NCBI GenBank assembly: GCA_017983635.1
Contig: JAGOBA010000010.1
Coordinates: forward strand, 96,725 to 160,724
Direction: 5' to 3'
Length of the DNA: 64,000 bases
Source: Alphaproteobacteria bacterium
GTDB lineage: Bacteria; Pseudomonadota; Alphaproteobacteria; Micropepsales; Micropepsaceae
In this document: piece by piece, positions 8,835 to 17,992 of the stretch
Position numbering within the stretch: position 1 is the stretch's first letter
Layout of the letters: each line of letters opens with the position of its first letter
Translations under genes and position numbers: made by a program
The notes under the pieces: generated by a model
Databases searched by the model: none
What the model was told of the DNA's origin: nothing
The model's input: the letters and a program-made list of their open reading frames with translations, nothing else

Positions 8835-10271
8835 ATGACAGACATTCTGATGATGGACGCAACCGCGCTTGGGCAAGCGATCCGCGCTAGGCGCGTCTCG
8901 TGCGCAGAGCTTATGCAAGCGACGCTGACGCACATCGCCCGGGTCAACCCAAAGGTCAACGCGATCATCGATCTGCGCGATGGCGACGCGCTCATCGCCG
9001 AAGCGCGCGCGTGCGACGACGATCTCGCCCGCGGCCACTGGCGCGGCGTGCTGCACGGCTTTCCGCAAGCGATCAAGAACCTTGAGCCGGTGAAGGGCGT
9101 GCGCATGACGATGGGGTCGCCGCTGCTCAAAGACTTCATGCCGCCCGCCGACAGCATCATGGTCGAGCGTCTGCGCAACGCCGGCGCGATCATCATCGGC
9201 CGCACGAACACGCCGGCGTTCGGCCTCGGCTCGCACTCCTACAATCCCGTGCACGGCACGACGCTGAACGCGTACGACCAGCGCGTGAGCGCCGGCGGCA
9301 GCAGCGGCGGCGCGGCCGTCGCGGTGGCGCTGCGCATGTTGCCGGTCGCCGACGGCGGCGACTACGGCGGCAGCCTGCGCAACCCCGCCGGCTGGAACAA
9401 CATTTTTTCGCTGCGCCCGAGTGTCGGCCGCGTGCCCGCGACCCCACGCGACGCGTGGATGCCGGGGATGTCGGTGCTCGGGCCCATGGCGCGCAACGTT
9501 CCCGACCTCGCGCTACTTCTGGGCGTGCAAGCGGGCTTCGATGCGCGCGCGCCGCAATCGCTCGACGGCAAACTCGATCTCACGCCCGCGGCGCTCGACG
9601 CCGACATGAAGGGCAAACGCATCGCCTGGCTCGGCGACTTCGGCGGGCAAATCCCGTTCGAGCCCGGCGTGCTGGACCTCTGCCGCACGGCGCTCAAAGC
9701 GTTCGAGAGCATGGGCTGCATCGTAGAAGAGGCGGTGCCCGACTATCCGCTCGACAAAGCCTGGCGCGCGTTTCTCACCCTTCGCGCCTGGCACGGCGGC
9801 TCGCCGTTGCTCACCCTTTATGAGGATACGAAGCGGCGCGCGTTGCTGAACCCGCAGGCCATCTATGAAATCGAAAGCGGTGCAAAGCTCTCGGCCTACG
9901 ACCTCTCTGCCGCTTCGATGATCCGAACGCACTGGACAGAGTCTGTGCGCAAGCTATTCGAGCGTTACGACTTTCTTGTTACGCCCACCGCGCAGCTGTT
10001 CCCGTTTGACGCCACCTGGGATTGGCCGAAAGAAATCGCGGGCGCCAAAATGGAAACCTATCACGAGTGGATGAAGGTCGCGATCGCGATCACGATGACC
10101 GCATGCCCGGTCGCAGCGGTGCCCGCAGGCTTCAACGCAGCCGGCCTGCCGATGGGACTGCAACTCGTCGGCCCGATACACGGCGAAGTCGCATGCCTGC
10201 AACTCGCGCAAGCCTACGACAAGGCGACGAGGTGGGTGGCACAGCGGTCGCCCGGGTTGCTGACGGGGTAG
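8835..10271 (+). CDS. Amidase, amidase-signature family
   Basis: A 478-residue cytoplasmic amidase. The catalytic Lys-cisSer-Ser triad is intact: K81 in AIKNLEPV, S156/S157 in GGSSGGAAVA and S180 in GGDYGGSLRNPAG, with normal spacing. GAGGG precedes the ATG at 8835. No GatC or GatB nearby, and the length matches stand-alone amidases acting on small amides or nitrile-derived substrates rather than GatA. Divergent from the desaturase pair with only about 60 bp between starts, so the two promoters must overlap. Confidence 0.9.
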   Translation: MTDILMMDATALGQAIRARRVSCAELMQATLTHIARVNPKVNAIIDLRDGDALIAEARACDDDLARGHWRGVLHGFPQAIKNLEPVKGVRMTMGSPLLKDFMPPADSIMVERLRNAGAIIIGRTNTPAFGLGSHSYNPVHGTTLNAYDQRVSAGGSSGGAAVAVALRMLPVADGGDYGGSLRNPAGWNNIFSLRPSVGRVPATPRDAWMPGMSVLGPMARNVPDLALLLGVQAGFDARAPQSLDGKLDLTPAALDADMKGKRIAWLGDFGGQIPFEPGVLDLCRTALKAFESMGCIVEEAVPDYPLDKAWRAFLTLRAWHGGSPLLTLYEDTKRRALLNPQAIYEIESGAKLSAYDLSAASMIRTHWTESVRKLFERYDFLVTPTAQLFPFDATWDWPKEIAGAKMETYHEWMKVAIAITMTACPVAAVPAGFNAAGLPMGLQLVGPIHGEVACLQLAQAYDKATRWVAQRSPGLLTG

Positions 10272-10467
10272 GGGCGCATGCGGCCACGCGCTGGTTACAG
10301 AACCCGGGTTTCGACGAGCTCGAGGATTCCGGCCCTTTAGGCCGCTGAGGAACCACTGCGCGCTGTGGTCTTGGATTTGGTCGCCCGTCACAAAAGCCCC
10401 ACTTTGTCCAGCAGTGACCAAGGTGGCGGCGTAGAATGGTGGTCGCTGCCGAAGATAGGTGAACGTC

Positions 10468-12282
10468 ATGTTTGCTGTTCTGGTGCGTATTGCGCTGCTG
10501 GTGGTTTCGGTTCTTGCCGTCACCGTCGCACACGCGGATGATTTCGTCTCCGATCTTGCTGCCTGCGCGAAGACGCCGATCAAAGCGGCCTCGTTTGCGA
10601 CCGCCAACGCCAAGAAGGCGGCCGAGTTCGTCATCAATCACGGCGAGTGCGTGCCCTACGTCGCGAGCGGCGATCCGGCGCTCTATGGCATCACGGTTGG
10701 ATTTGCCGGACTGCAAAGCGGCGGCTATCTGCCGCCCTCGAACCAAGCGTGTGTCGATGCCAGCGCCGGGCAGGCGAGCGAGCACGTCGCACAGGTGCTA
10801 CTGACGGTTTTGAACAAACCGCCGCTGGCCAGTTTCATGCCGAGCGAAGGCAAAGCGAAGTTGGTCGCCATCGCCCAAGGTGAAACGGACGCGGCGCTTC
10901 ACCAGGTGCCCGGCATCGGCTTCGTGATGGACCGCATGTCCTGTGCCTGCGCCGTGACGTCTTCGGGCGTCAACATCGAAACGTTGAAAGCGCACATCAA
11001 GGACGTCATCGACTCCGTCGAAGGCTGTAAGGGGCTCGCCGGCAAGCTTCTCGGCGGCGTGTACGACGCGGCGAAGGGCTTGTACAACGCGGGCAAGGAC
11101 GCGGTGAACGCGATCGGCTGCAGCCTGGGACTTGGCGGTTGTTCGAGCGGTCCAAAGTTCTTTTGCACCGGCTACTTCCAGATGCGCGACAGCGGCAAGA
11201 GCCTGGAACAGATCGTTGCTATCTTCCCGGCCATTGTGGGCGATATGACGCCACAATCAAAGAGTTGCGAACAGAAATATGTCGAAGCGCAGATGGCGGT
11301 CTACCTCGCCGACCAGCAGGCAAAGCTGGAGAAGGAAAGCGGTGTGCATGCGCTTAGCTTCGCGTTTCGTTGGATTCCCAAGTGCTACGACGCGGAATGC
11401 AAGGGTCAGATCTCCAAGATGGCCGACGACTACACGCTTGAGGCCAAGGATCCGGACGTCATCGCGTATTATGGTGGTGCGGCCGCCGTGATCATCGCCA
11501 TGGAGAAGAAATACGGCGCGCGCGCGACACTGGCGGTGGCAAGTTCGAAGTATCGGCGTGACAAGGCGCTGAAGGCCGATCCCAATGCGCCGCCGGTCGA
11601 CCGGCTCGACGCGTTCAAGTGCCGACCGTTCCTGGGGCGGGCGCGCCAATCGCTGTGTGTGAACGATGAAGGCTATCAAGTTTGCCGTGGCTATGTGAAC
11701 GCGGGTGTGTGGAATCTCTGCACGCGCGAAGGCTCGAACGCGTTTTATGCGGTCGGCCGGGCGCTGGACATGGAAGTACGGCGCGCCGGGTGCATTCCCG
11801 AAGTGTCGCGCGCTGGCGGCCGGGCGAGCTATCGGACCAGGATCGAAGCGCGGCCGCTTCTCACGGCGCAGTGTCTGAGTGGCCGGGCGCGCATGCAGTG
11901 CAATGCATTCCGCAGTGGACAGTCGCCGGTTGTTTGCGAGGGCCCGCACCATCTCGTGGTGCTGGACATCAGCAAGTTGCCGCACAAAGTCGCGCCAGTC
12001 TTCATACCGCCGCCGGGACTCGCGCCGGGGCGCACGCATTCGACGCGGCCGCCTGTCGAGCCGGTGCCCGAGCGGAACCTGCGGACGCCTCCGGCGTTTG
12101 TGCCGCCTACCGCTGTACGGCCGCTTCCCACACGCGTGCGTCCGCGGGTCAGCACGATTTGCGGCTTTGAGACGGGTCCACGCGCCGGGCAGCGTCAAGA
12201 CTACGCGCCGCTTGCGCCGCTCGCGCTTGGCACACCGTGTCACGATGGACGCGGCAGCGCGGGACGTGTCGTGGCGCCATAA
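10468..12282 (+). CDS. Large cysteine-rich secreted protein, function unknown
   Basis: 604 residues with a clear Sec signal peptide (MFAVLVRIALLVVSVLAVTV, cleaved after AHA). The mature part has many cysteines (for example CACAVTSS, CSLGLGGCSSG, CYDAECKGQ, CRPFLGRARQSLC), suggesting a disulfide-stabilised extracytoplasmic protein. About residues 505-560 are Pro/Arg-rich and look like a linker. The last 40 residues (CGFETGPRAGQRQDYAPLAP, then GTPCHDGRGSAGRV) form a compact Cys-flanked module. Start at ATG 10468, where AGGTGA sits 6 nt upstream, rather than the in-frame GTG at 10459. No catalytic motif recognised. Confidence 0.75.
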   Translation: MFAVLVRIALLVVSVLAVTVAHADDFVSDLAACAKTPIKAASFATANAKKAAEFVINHGECVPYVASGDPALYGITVGFAGLQSGGYLPPSNQACVDASAGQASEHVAQVLLTVLNKPPLASFMPSEGKAKLVAIAQGETDAALHQVPGIGFVMDRMSCACAVTSSGVNIETLKAHIKDVIDSVEGCKGLAGKLLGGVYDAAKGLYNAGKDAVNAIGCSLGLGGCSSGPKFFCTGYFQMRDSGKSLEQIVAIFPAIVGDMTPQSKSCEQKYVEAQMAVYLADQQAKLEKESGVHALSFAFRWIPKCYDAECKGQISKMADDYTLEAKDPDVIAYYGGAAAVIIAMEKKYGARATLAVASSKYRRDKALKADPNAPPVDRLDAFKCRPFLGRARQSLCVNDEGYQVCRGYVNAGVWNLCTREGSNAFYAVGRALDMEVRRAGCIPEVSRAGGRASYRTRIEARPLLTAQCLSGRARMQCNAFRSGQSPVVCEGPHHLVVLDISKLPHKVAPVFIPPPGLAPGRTHSTRPPVEPVPERNLRTPPAFVPPTAVRPLPTRVRPRVSTICGFETGPRAGQRQDYAPLAPLALGTPCHDGRGSAGRVVAP

Positions 12283-12449
12283 GTGCGTCCCGTGCTCACT
12301 TGCACAGGTTCGGCATGATGAATGCGTAGCTGGGTGCTGCGCTCAATATGGGGCGTTGCGAGCGGTGTCGTAACGTTCAGGCGTCACCATGTGCCGCCTT
12401 TGCCTGAGCGTCGCGACGAGTAACCGTTTGGTGTGTGTTTGACCCGTCC

Positions 12450-13229
12450 CTAAAGCCGCGCCCGAAACCCCGGGCTCAGAAACGCCACCGGTATCGCCAT
12501 CGGATGAAACGATCCCTCCGCGCACGAGAGCACCCACGTGTTCAGGTTGACGAACACCGCGCCGCTCTCGACATAAACGCCGTCCTGCGCAAAGTCGCGG
12601 TTGAGGTCGTTGGCAAGCTGCTTGCGCATGAACGCCTTATCGTCCGCACCGGCGTTCGCCGCCACGAACGTCTCGATCAACCGCGCCTTCAGCGCCGGAA
12701 GAAGCTGCGGCACCACCGCGTCCGCCAGCACCAACCGTGCGCCCGTCTTCGCATCGAAAGACGAAAGCCGCACCGCGCCATGGCACGACCCATTGCACCC
12801 GCGGCAATCGTCAAGCTCATAGATCACCGTCGAAACCGTCTGCGCCGTCACTGAAAACTTCACCGCCGCACGCAAAACGCTGTTGCTCGCCGTCGTGCAT
12901 GTCGTCGCCGCGGCCGCGCGCCCCTCTTCATCGTTGACCGCGCGAAACCCCGGCACCGGCCCCTTGAAGTCGAAGTGCTGCACCACTTCCTTGCATACGC
13001 ACTTGCCGTCAGGGCAGGGCGGCTCCTCGTCCCCGCGCGGGCGCAGCGTGAGCGTCCGCTCCCGCGTCACCACCTCAACCCGCAAATCCCCCCCGACCGT
13101 CACCGCCGGCAACCGCGGACACCCCCGCAACGCCCCCGCAATGGACTCACACCCGCTACTCTCCGCAACACCAGCCCGCACGGCCAAAGCGGCAAGAGAG
13201 AGGAGGGCGGCCAGAACCAAGAAGCGCAT
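12450..13229 (-). CDS. Secreted cysteine-rich protein with DUF3298/RsiV-like C-terminus
   Basis: 259 residues; signal peptide MRFLVLAALLSLAALAVRAG, cleaved near GVA-ESS. The N-terminal half holds paired cysteines (CESIAGALRGC, CPDGKCVCKE). The C-terminal half (SFDAKTGARLVLADAV, then a helical stretch, then VNLNTWVLSCAEG ending in a hydrophobic IPVAFL strand) follows the order of DUF3298 domains found in RsiV and PdaC-like envelope proteins; this is recalled family knowledge, not a search. GGGAG precedes the chosen start; upstream in-frame codons lack one. Convergent with the other Cys-rich secreted protein at 10468-12282. Confidence 0.7.
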   Translation of the reverse strand: MRFLVLAALLSLAALAVRAGVAESSGCESIAGALRGCPRLPAVTVGGDLRVEVVTRERTLTLRPRGDEEPPCPDGKCVCKEVVQHFDFKGPVPGFRAVNDEEGRAAAATTCTTASNSVLRAAVKFSVTAQTVSTVIYELDDCRGCNGSCHGAVRLSSFDAKTGARLVLADAVVPQLLPALKARLIETFVAANAGADDKAFMRKQLANDLNRDFAQDGVYVESGAVFVNLNTWVLSCAEGSFHPMAIPVAFLSPGFRARL

Positions 13230-13333
13230 CAACCAAGACTCCCATGAAGGGAAATCATTCTCCCGCGCACAGCCTCGGCACGCCAGGCCCGCAGACGTGA
13301 CGAACCGCACGGTTCCGGTCTAGATTTCGGGCG

Positions 13334-14233
13334 ATGACCGCACGCCTCGTCCCATATCGCTCGCTGAACCAAGTCGCCGCCGACGCCAACGTGATGATGG
13401 TGTTGTTGGCGGCGGGGGCAGCTGCGATTGGGCTGACTGTCGTTGATCCGCTGACCAAGGCCGTTGCGGTTTGGTTCGCAATTGTCGCCGCCGTGCTGTT
13501 GTCCGAAGCAATCGCAACGCGGCGTGCTCGATTGCGCGGAGCGGAGCAAGTAACCCGGCAAGAGTGGTATGAGCGCACATTCGCGGAACGCGCCGCGCAG
13601 CCGGTTTGGCGATCGGTTGGAGACGTGGGATTGCACACATCGTTCACCGCGCTGGTGTTGTCGCTGGCACTCTTGCCGATGTCACTCTGGTCGCTGGCGG
13701 CAGTTGGATCCGCAGTTGCGGCGATTTTGGGGGGCATAGGCGGCGCTTACGCGTGGACGACCGCTCGCGCCAGATTGAGTGCTCAGAGCGCGGGAAGTCC
13801 GCTCGCAGCTTCCCCTTTCGTCCAAATCGCCATGCGTCACTACGCTGGTTATGCGAATGGACTTTCGTCCGCCCTTTTCGCTGCTGCGTTTGTTGATGGG
13901 GAGACGTGGAAGCCAGCCGTGGTGTTGACGGCGTTTGTTGCAGGCAAGGTTGTCAGTGACGCGATCGTACCTGCCATCATATATAACACGGCGGTCGATG
14001 TACCGCACTCGATTGGCCGATTAGTACGCGGGTGCATCTTTGCCGTATTTTGGTGGGGGCTTCCGTTGGGCGCCGCGCTCGCGTTAGCCGTTTCCGACAA
14101 GTGGCAGAGTTGGCACGACGCGGCGTTCGTTTTCGGTGCAACTTCGGTCGGCGCGGTTGCGTTTCTATTGGTGATCACAGCGATGTTGTACGTCACCAGA
14201 GGTCGCGTAGCCTCGTCAGCGCCCGAGCGGTGA
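13334..14233 (+). CDS. Multi-pass membrane protein, unknown
   Basis: 299 residues with about seven hydrophobic segments (for example VMMVLLAAGAAAIGLTVV, AVAVWFAIVAAVLL and SVGAVAFLLVITAMLYV) and a basic cytosolic loop after the second (TRRARLRGAEQ). No transporter signature or conserved motif I can name. The start at 13334 has little ribosome-site support. Upstream it is divergent from the DUF3298-like gene; downstream lies argJ on the same strand after 199 bp. Confidence 0.65.
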   Translation: MTARLVPYRSLNQVAADANVMMVLLAAGAAAIGLTVVDPLTKAVAVWFAIVAAVLLSEAIATRRARLRGAEQVTRQEWYERTFAERAAQPVWRSVGDVGLHTSFTALVLSLALLPMSLWSLAAVGSAVAAILGGIGGAYAWTTARARLSAQSAGSPLAASPFVQIAMRHYAGYANGLSSALFAAAFVDGETWKPAVVLTAFVAGKVVSDAIVPAIIYNTAVDVPHSIGRLVRGCIFAVFWWGLPLGAALALAVSDKWQSWHDAAFVFGATSVGAVAFLLVITAMLYVTRGRVASSAPER

Positions 14234-14432
14234 GTTCCCCTATCGGGCGAATGCTGGCCGCATTCGACCCCAAATTCCCCACCCATTAATCATCCCTCCA
14301 CAGCTGTGACATCGGCTCAATTCCGCCTTTCTTGACCGGGTGCAATAGGACGGGTACTGACAATCGCCGGCGCGGGTAGACGAGTCCCGCGGCACGGGTC
14401 GCGCGTTCAGGGCGCGTGAGAGGGAACGATCG

Positions 14433-15749
14433 ATGGCCCCGTCAGCGGGCAAGTCTGCCAAGGCAATCGCGTCGCCGAAATCGGCGGCGGAAGCCACTCC
14501 GAAGGCCGCGAAGACCGCGCCACCCACATCGCCACTTGCACCGAAGTCATTGGCGAAGCTGCAACCCATTTCGGGCGTGCGGCTGGGCGCCGGTTCGGCC
14601 GGCATCCGCTATGAGGGTCGAACCGACGTGCTCATGGCCGTCATGGCCCCGGGCACGACGGTCGCTGGCGTCTTCACAACCTCCAAAACCGCGGCCGCCC
14701 CGATCGATTGGTGCAAAAGCGCGCTCACGCAACGCTCCGGCCGCATCCTGGTCGTGAACTCCGGCAACGCGAACGCCTTCACCGGCCGCGTCGGCATGGA
14801 GGCGGTGCGCGCCACCGCCGAAAGCGCCGCCGCACTTGCCGGCTGCCGCCCGCAAGAAGTCTTCATCGCCTCAACCGGCGTGATCGGCGAACCGTTGCCG
14901 GTCAAGCGCCTGACCTCGGTCCTGCCCGACATCTACGAGAACACCGGCGCCACCGCTTGGGAACAGGCCGCGCGGGCGATCATGACCACGGACACGTTCC
15001 CGAAGATGGCGACGGCAACGGCACAGATCGACGGTCAGCTCGTCAAGATCAACGGCATCGCCAAGGGCTCGGGCATGATCCAACCCGACATGGCGACGAT
15101 GCTCTCGTTCGTTTTCACCGACGCCGCGATCCCGGGCGACGTGTTGCAGCTCCTGCTCACGCAAGGCACGGAGGGCAGCTTCAATTCCATCACCGTCGAC
15201 AGCGACACCTCGACCAGCGACACGCTGCTCCTGTTCGCGACCGGCAAGGGCGCGCGCCACAACCCGGTAATCCGCGCCAACGACAAGCGCCTCGACGACT
15301 TCCGCGTGAAACTGAACGGCCTGTTGCAAGACTTGGCCGTGCAAGTCGTGCGCGACGGCGAGGGTGCCACGAAGCTCGTGCGCATCAATGTCTCCGGCGC
15401 CGAAACGAACCAAGCCGCCCGCAAGATCGCGCTCGCGATCGCGAACTCGCCGCTGGTGAAAACCGCGATCGCCGGCGCTGATGCAAACTGGGGCCGCATC
15501 GTCATGGCCGTCGGAAAATCCGGCGAAGCCGCAAACCGCGACAAGCTTTCGATCAAATACGGCGGCCACCGCGTCGCCACGCAGGGCGTACGCGACCCGA
15601 ACTATTCCGAAGCCCTCATGGCCCGCTACATGCAACGCCCCGAAATCGAAATCGATGTCGACGTCGGCATCGCCAAAGGCGCCGCGGGCGTGTGGACCTG
15701 CGACCTCACCCACGGCTACATCGACATCAACGGTAGTTATCGCAGCTAG
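14433..15749 (+). CDS. argJ: Glutamate N-acetyltransferase/N-acetylglutamate synthase ArgJ
   Basis: 438 residues, bifunctional ornithine acetyltransferase of the cyclic arginine pathway: it moves acetyl from N-acetylornithine to glutamate and may also use acetyl-CoA. The self-cleavage and nucleophile site is GSGMIQPDMATML with Thr222, splitting the precursor into alpha and beta chains. The family end (DLTHGYIDINGSYRS) is present. The first about 40 residues are a low-complexity Ala/Ser/Pro/Lys extension not seen in typical ArgJ. GAGAGGGAACGATCG-ATG supports the start. A weak TTGACC-N17-TACTGA promoter-like pair lies near 14330-14360. Confidence 0.95.
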   Translation: MAPSAGKSAKAIASPKSAAEATPKAAKTAPPTSPLAPKSLAKLQPISGVRLGAGSAGIRYEGRTDVLMAVMAPGTTVAGVFTTSKTAAAPIDWCKSALTQRSGRILVVNSGNANAFTGRVGMEAVRATAESAAALAGCRPQEVFIASTGVIGEPLPVKRLTSVLPDIYENTGATAWEQAARAIMTTDTFPKMATATAQIDGQLVKINGIAKGSGMIQPDMATMLSFVFTDAAIPGDVLQLLLTQGTEGSFNSITVDSDTSTSDTLLLFATGKGARHNPVIRANDKRLDDFRVKLNGLLQDLAVQVVRDGEGATKLVRINVSGAETNQAARKIALAIANSPLVKTAIAGADANWGRIVMAVGKSGEAANRDKLSIKYGGHRVATQGVRDPNYSEALMARYMQRPEIEIDVDVGIAKGAAGVWTCDLTHGYIDINGSYRS

Positions 15750-15767
15750 TCAGTTGAGGAGGCGCCG

Positions 15768-16058
15768 ATGAATCCACGACTATCGATCCTCGCAATCGCC
15801 ATCCTCGCCGCCGCCGTCGCGCACGCCGCCGGTCGCTGGCAGGGGCCGGGCTGGTATCAGGTGGTTGAGTTCCGGCGTACCGACATGGCCGCCTGGAAGC
15901 TCATCGTCAAAGACACACCGTTCGCAAACGAGGCGGAGTGCCTCAAGACACTGCACCCCGACTACACCGACCCCGGCATCGACGAAGAAGACAGCGACAC
16001 GTTCAAGGACTATTCCTGCGAGCGGCTGGACGCACGGCCGACGTGGGATCGCAATTGA
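15768..16058 (+). CDS. Small secreted protein, unknown
   Basis: 96 residues: a signal peptide (MNPRLSILAIAILAAAVAHA) and a short acidic mature part with two Cys (ECLKTLHPDY and SCERLDARP), possibly disulfide-bonded. It has a strong GAGGAGG site and follows argJ by 18 bp, so it is probably cotranscribed. No recognised family. Confidence 0.7.
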   Translation: MNPRLSILAIAILAAAVAHAAGRWQGPGWYQVVEFRRTDMAAWKLIVKDTPFANEAECLKTLHPDYTDPGIDEEDSDTFKDYSCERLDARPTWDRN

Positions 16059-16213
16059 GACAGCCGACTACTTTCGACGTTCAACTTCAATTTTGTCACG
16101 CAGCCTTCGACTTGTTGACCGTTGCAGCTTCCGCCGGGCCACCGCGCTTGCCACATCGTTAATGGCACGCCCTCTGCACCGCATACCCTCAAAGCACACA
16201 GGGCGGGTGCAGC

Positions 16214-16378
16214 ATGGTCCAGTTCTTTCGATCATTCATCGCCGACCGGCAAGGCGCAACGGCGTTCGACGTGGCGCTTGTCGTGGCCCTGATCGCGATC
16301 GTCTTGTTTGCGGCCGTCGATGCGCTGGGCGGCAGCCTCCTGGCCGTCATCGAACCCATCCGCGGCGCGTTCGACTAA
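16214..16378 (+). CDS. Short Flp-like pilin/pseudopilin (54 aa), divergent
   Basis: Reads MVQFFRSFIADRQGATAFDV, then a hydrophobic helix, ending IEPIRGAFD. It matches the Flp/Fap type IVb pilin layout: short basic leader, Gly-Ala processing site (RQG|ATA), then one hydrophobic helix. The near-invariant Glu-Tyr pair of Flp pilins (ATAVEY in the gene at 16957) is Asp-Val here (ATAFDV), so this may be a minor or non-assembling pilin. Its TAA overlaps an ATG at 16378 in the mutT frame, suggesting coupling. No tad/cpa assembly genes lie in the window. Confidence 0.72.
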   Translation: MVQFFRSFIADRQGATAFDVALVVALIAIVLFAAVDALGGSLLAVIEPIRGAFD

Positions 16379-16440
16379 TGCCATTTTCTTTAAGCCCAGC
16401 TTCGGCCAGAGTGGCACCCGCACAGATTCAACGGGCGCGC

Positions 16441-16854
16441 ATGTCGAACGGCGAAACCAACATTCTCCTCGTCGCCGCCTGCGCGTTGATCGACGCCGAC
16501 GGCCGCGTGCTCTTGGCCCAACGCCCGGAAGGCAAGTCGATGGCGGGCCTTTGGGAGTTTCCCGGCGGCAAGGTCGAAACCGGCGAGCGTCCCGAAATGA
16601 CACTGATCCGCGAGCTGAACGAAGAACTCGGCATCCGCGTGAAAGAAGACTGCCTCGCGCCGTTCGCTTTCGCGTCGCATGGTTACGAAAAGTTTCACCT
16701 GCTGATGCCGCTCTACCTTTGCCGCCGTTGGGAAGGCATCGTTGTGCCGCGCGAGGGCCAAAAACTGACCTGGGCGCGGCCGAACGAGATGGGCAACTTC
16801 CCGATGCCGCCGGCCGACGTGCCGCTCGTGGCGCAACTGCGCGACTTGCTCTAA
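16441..16854 (+). CDS. mutT: NUDIX hydrolase, MutT (8-oxo-dGTP diphosphatase)
   Basis: 137 residues, close to the 129 of E. coli MutT. The Nudix box is complete (GGKVETGERPEMTLIRELNE followed by ELGI). GLWEFPGGK before the box is the MutT sub-family signature. It cleanses oxidised dGTP and prevents transversions. Start at 16441 fits family length; a start at 16378, coupled to the pilin stop, would add 21 residues with no homology. The argJ-mutT neighbourhood is common in Alphaproteobacteria. Confidence 0.9.
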   Translation: MSNGETNILLVAACALIDADGRVLLAQRPEGKSMAGLWEFPGGKVETGERPEMTLIRELNEELGIRVKEDCLAPFAFASHGYEKFHLLMPLYLCRRWEGIVVPREGQKLTWARPNEMGNFPMPPADVPLVAQLRDLL

Positions 16855-16956
16855 CAGCCCCTGGCGGAAATCCGCGATCGCTAAAATTGCAACCATTACC
16901 TCTTGTTAAGCGCCGTCGCGCCACTCTCGCACAGGAAGTGTCGCGAGGGTCCGCCG

Positions 16957-17133
16957 ATGCCAGCCGTGCGCCAAATGCTGAAGTCGTTCGTCGCCGACGA
17001 AAGCGGCGCGACAGCTGTCGAATACGGCCTGATCGTCGCGTTGATCTTCCTTGCAATCGTTGGCGCCGTTCAGTCCGCCGGCGGAGCAGTCGGCGCCGTG
17101 TACGTCGTGATTGCGGCGGCAATAGCCGGCTAG
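16957..17133 (+). CDS. Flp family type IVb pilin
   Basis: 58 residues: leader MPAVRQMLKSFVADESG, then the hallmark ATAVEYGLIVALIFLAIV, with processing expected between Gly17 and Ala18 by a TadV-type prepilin peptidase. It would be the major subunit of a Tad pilus used for surface attachment. GCGAGGGTCCGCCG-ATG supports the start. A TTAC-N6-TTAA element at about 16897-16912 upstream resembles, but does not match, a CtrA box. Assembly machinery is not in this window. Confidence 0.88.
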   Translation: MPAVRQMLKSFVADESGATAVEYGLIVALIFLAIVGAVQSAGGAVGAVYVVIAAAIAG

Positions 17134-17145
17134 CCGCCACCGCAA

Positions 17146-17943
17146 CTAACGTCCGCCGATTTTGCTCTCGTGCGGCGCCCAGCCGGTAAGATAAAGTACA
17201 TCGAACGTCGCTACCACGCGCCCGTCCGCCCCCTGATACTTGTCGAGATAGATCTCGCACGCCCGAAGCAACACCCGCCGCTTCAAGAACGTGCGCCGCC
17301 GTTCGCTCAGAACATTCGTCTCTCCCATGCCCCGCAAATCGGCGAGCAGCTTTAGCGGATGCTCGTACCTGACCTTGATCGTATCGACGTCGGCGACCGG
17401 CAGCGCGAACCCCGCCCGCTGCAGCAACCCGCCCGCGTCGCGCACGTCGACGAACGGCGCAACCCGCGGCGATAGCCCGCCGTCGACCTCGATCTCGGCT
17501 TGTGAAAGCGCGGCCCGCAGCTCGTGCAACGTTTGTCCGCCGAGCAGCGCCGCGACGAACAACCCATCCGGCCGCAGGCTGCGCCGAATCTGCGCCAACG
17601 CCCCCGGCAGATCGTTCGCCGCATGCAGGGTCAGCGCACTCGCATAAAGATCGAGCGTGCCCCCCGCGAATGGAAAGCGCTCTTCCTCAAACACGCCTCC
17701 TCGCGCGCCCGCGAACGCGACAACACTATCGCTGGTAAGCCAATTGACCTCGCGAACCCGCGGCGCGGCGCCGGCCCCATGCCAAACCGCACGCGGGAAC
17801 GGCCGCTCGACCGCCGACAGCCGCTCACCCAACTCATCGCGAACGGTGTCGGCCAGAAACGCAAAGCGCTCGAACCCCGCCGCCGCGCGCAGACGTCGCC
17901 GCCGCCGCAACCGCGTATCAAATATCTGGGGAACGTCGCTCAT
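17146..17943 (-). CDS. SAM-dependent methyltransferase (BioC/NDUFAF5-like)
   Basis: 265 residues. N-terminus [20 protein letters not shown] and central LDLYASALTLHAANDLPGAL, then LRPDGLFVAALLGGQTLHEL, match the alphaproteobacterial branch related to human NDUFAF5, an arginine hydroxylase for complex I with a methyltransferase fold; some members are annotated BioC. Whether this one methylates or hydroxylates cannot be told from sequence. Start at 17943 because homology begins there; the open frame extends further upstream without support. Divergent from comF. Confidence 0.82.
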   Translation of the reverse strand: MSDVPQIFDTRLRRRRRLRAAAGFERFAFLADTVRDELGERLSAVERPFPRAVWHGAGAAPRVREVNWLTSDSVVAFAGARGGVFEEERFPFAGGTLDLYASALTLHAANDLPGALAQIRRSLRPDGLFVAALLGGQTLHELRAALSQAEIEVDGGLSPRVAPFVDVRDAGGLLQRAGFALPVADVDTIKVRYEHPLKLLADLRGMGETNVLSERRRTFLKRRVLLRACEIYLDKYQGADGRVVATFDVLYLTGWAPHESKIGGR

Positions 17944-17992
17944 GGCCGTTGGGAGTATTGGCATGACGCGCCGAGCCGCGCCATGATCGAGC

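Noticed and set aside
16897..16912. CtrA box upstream of the Flp pilin
   Set aside because: TTAC-N6-TTAA has the wrong spacing and a mismatch; mentioned only as a resemblance.
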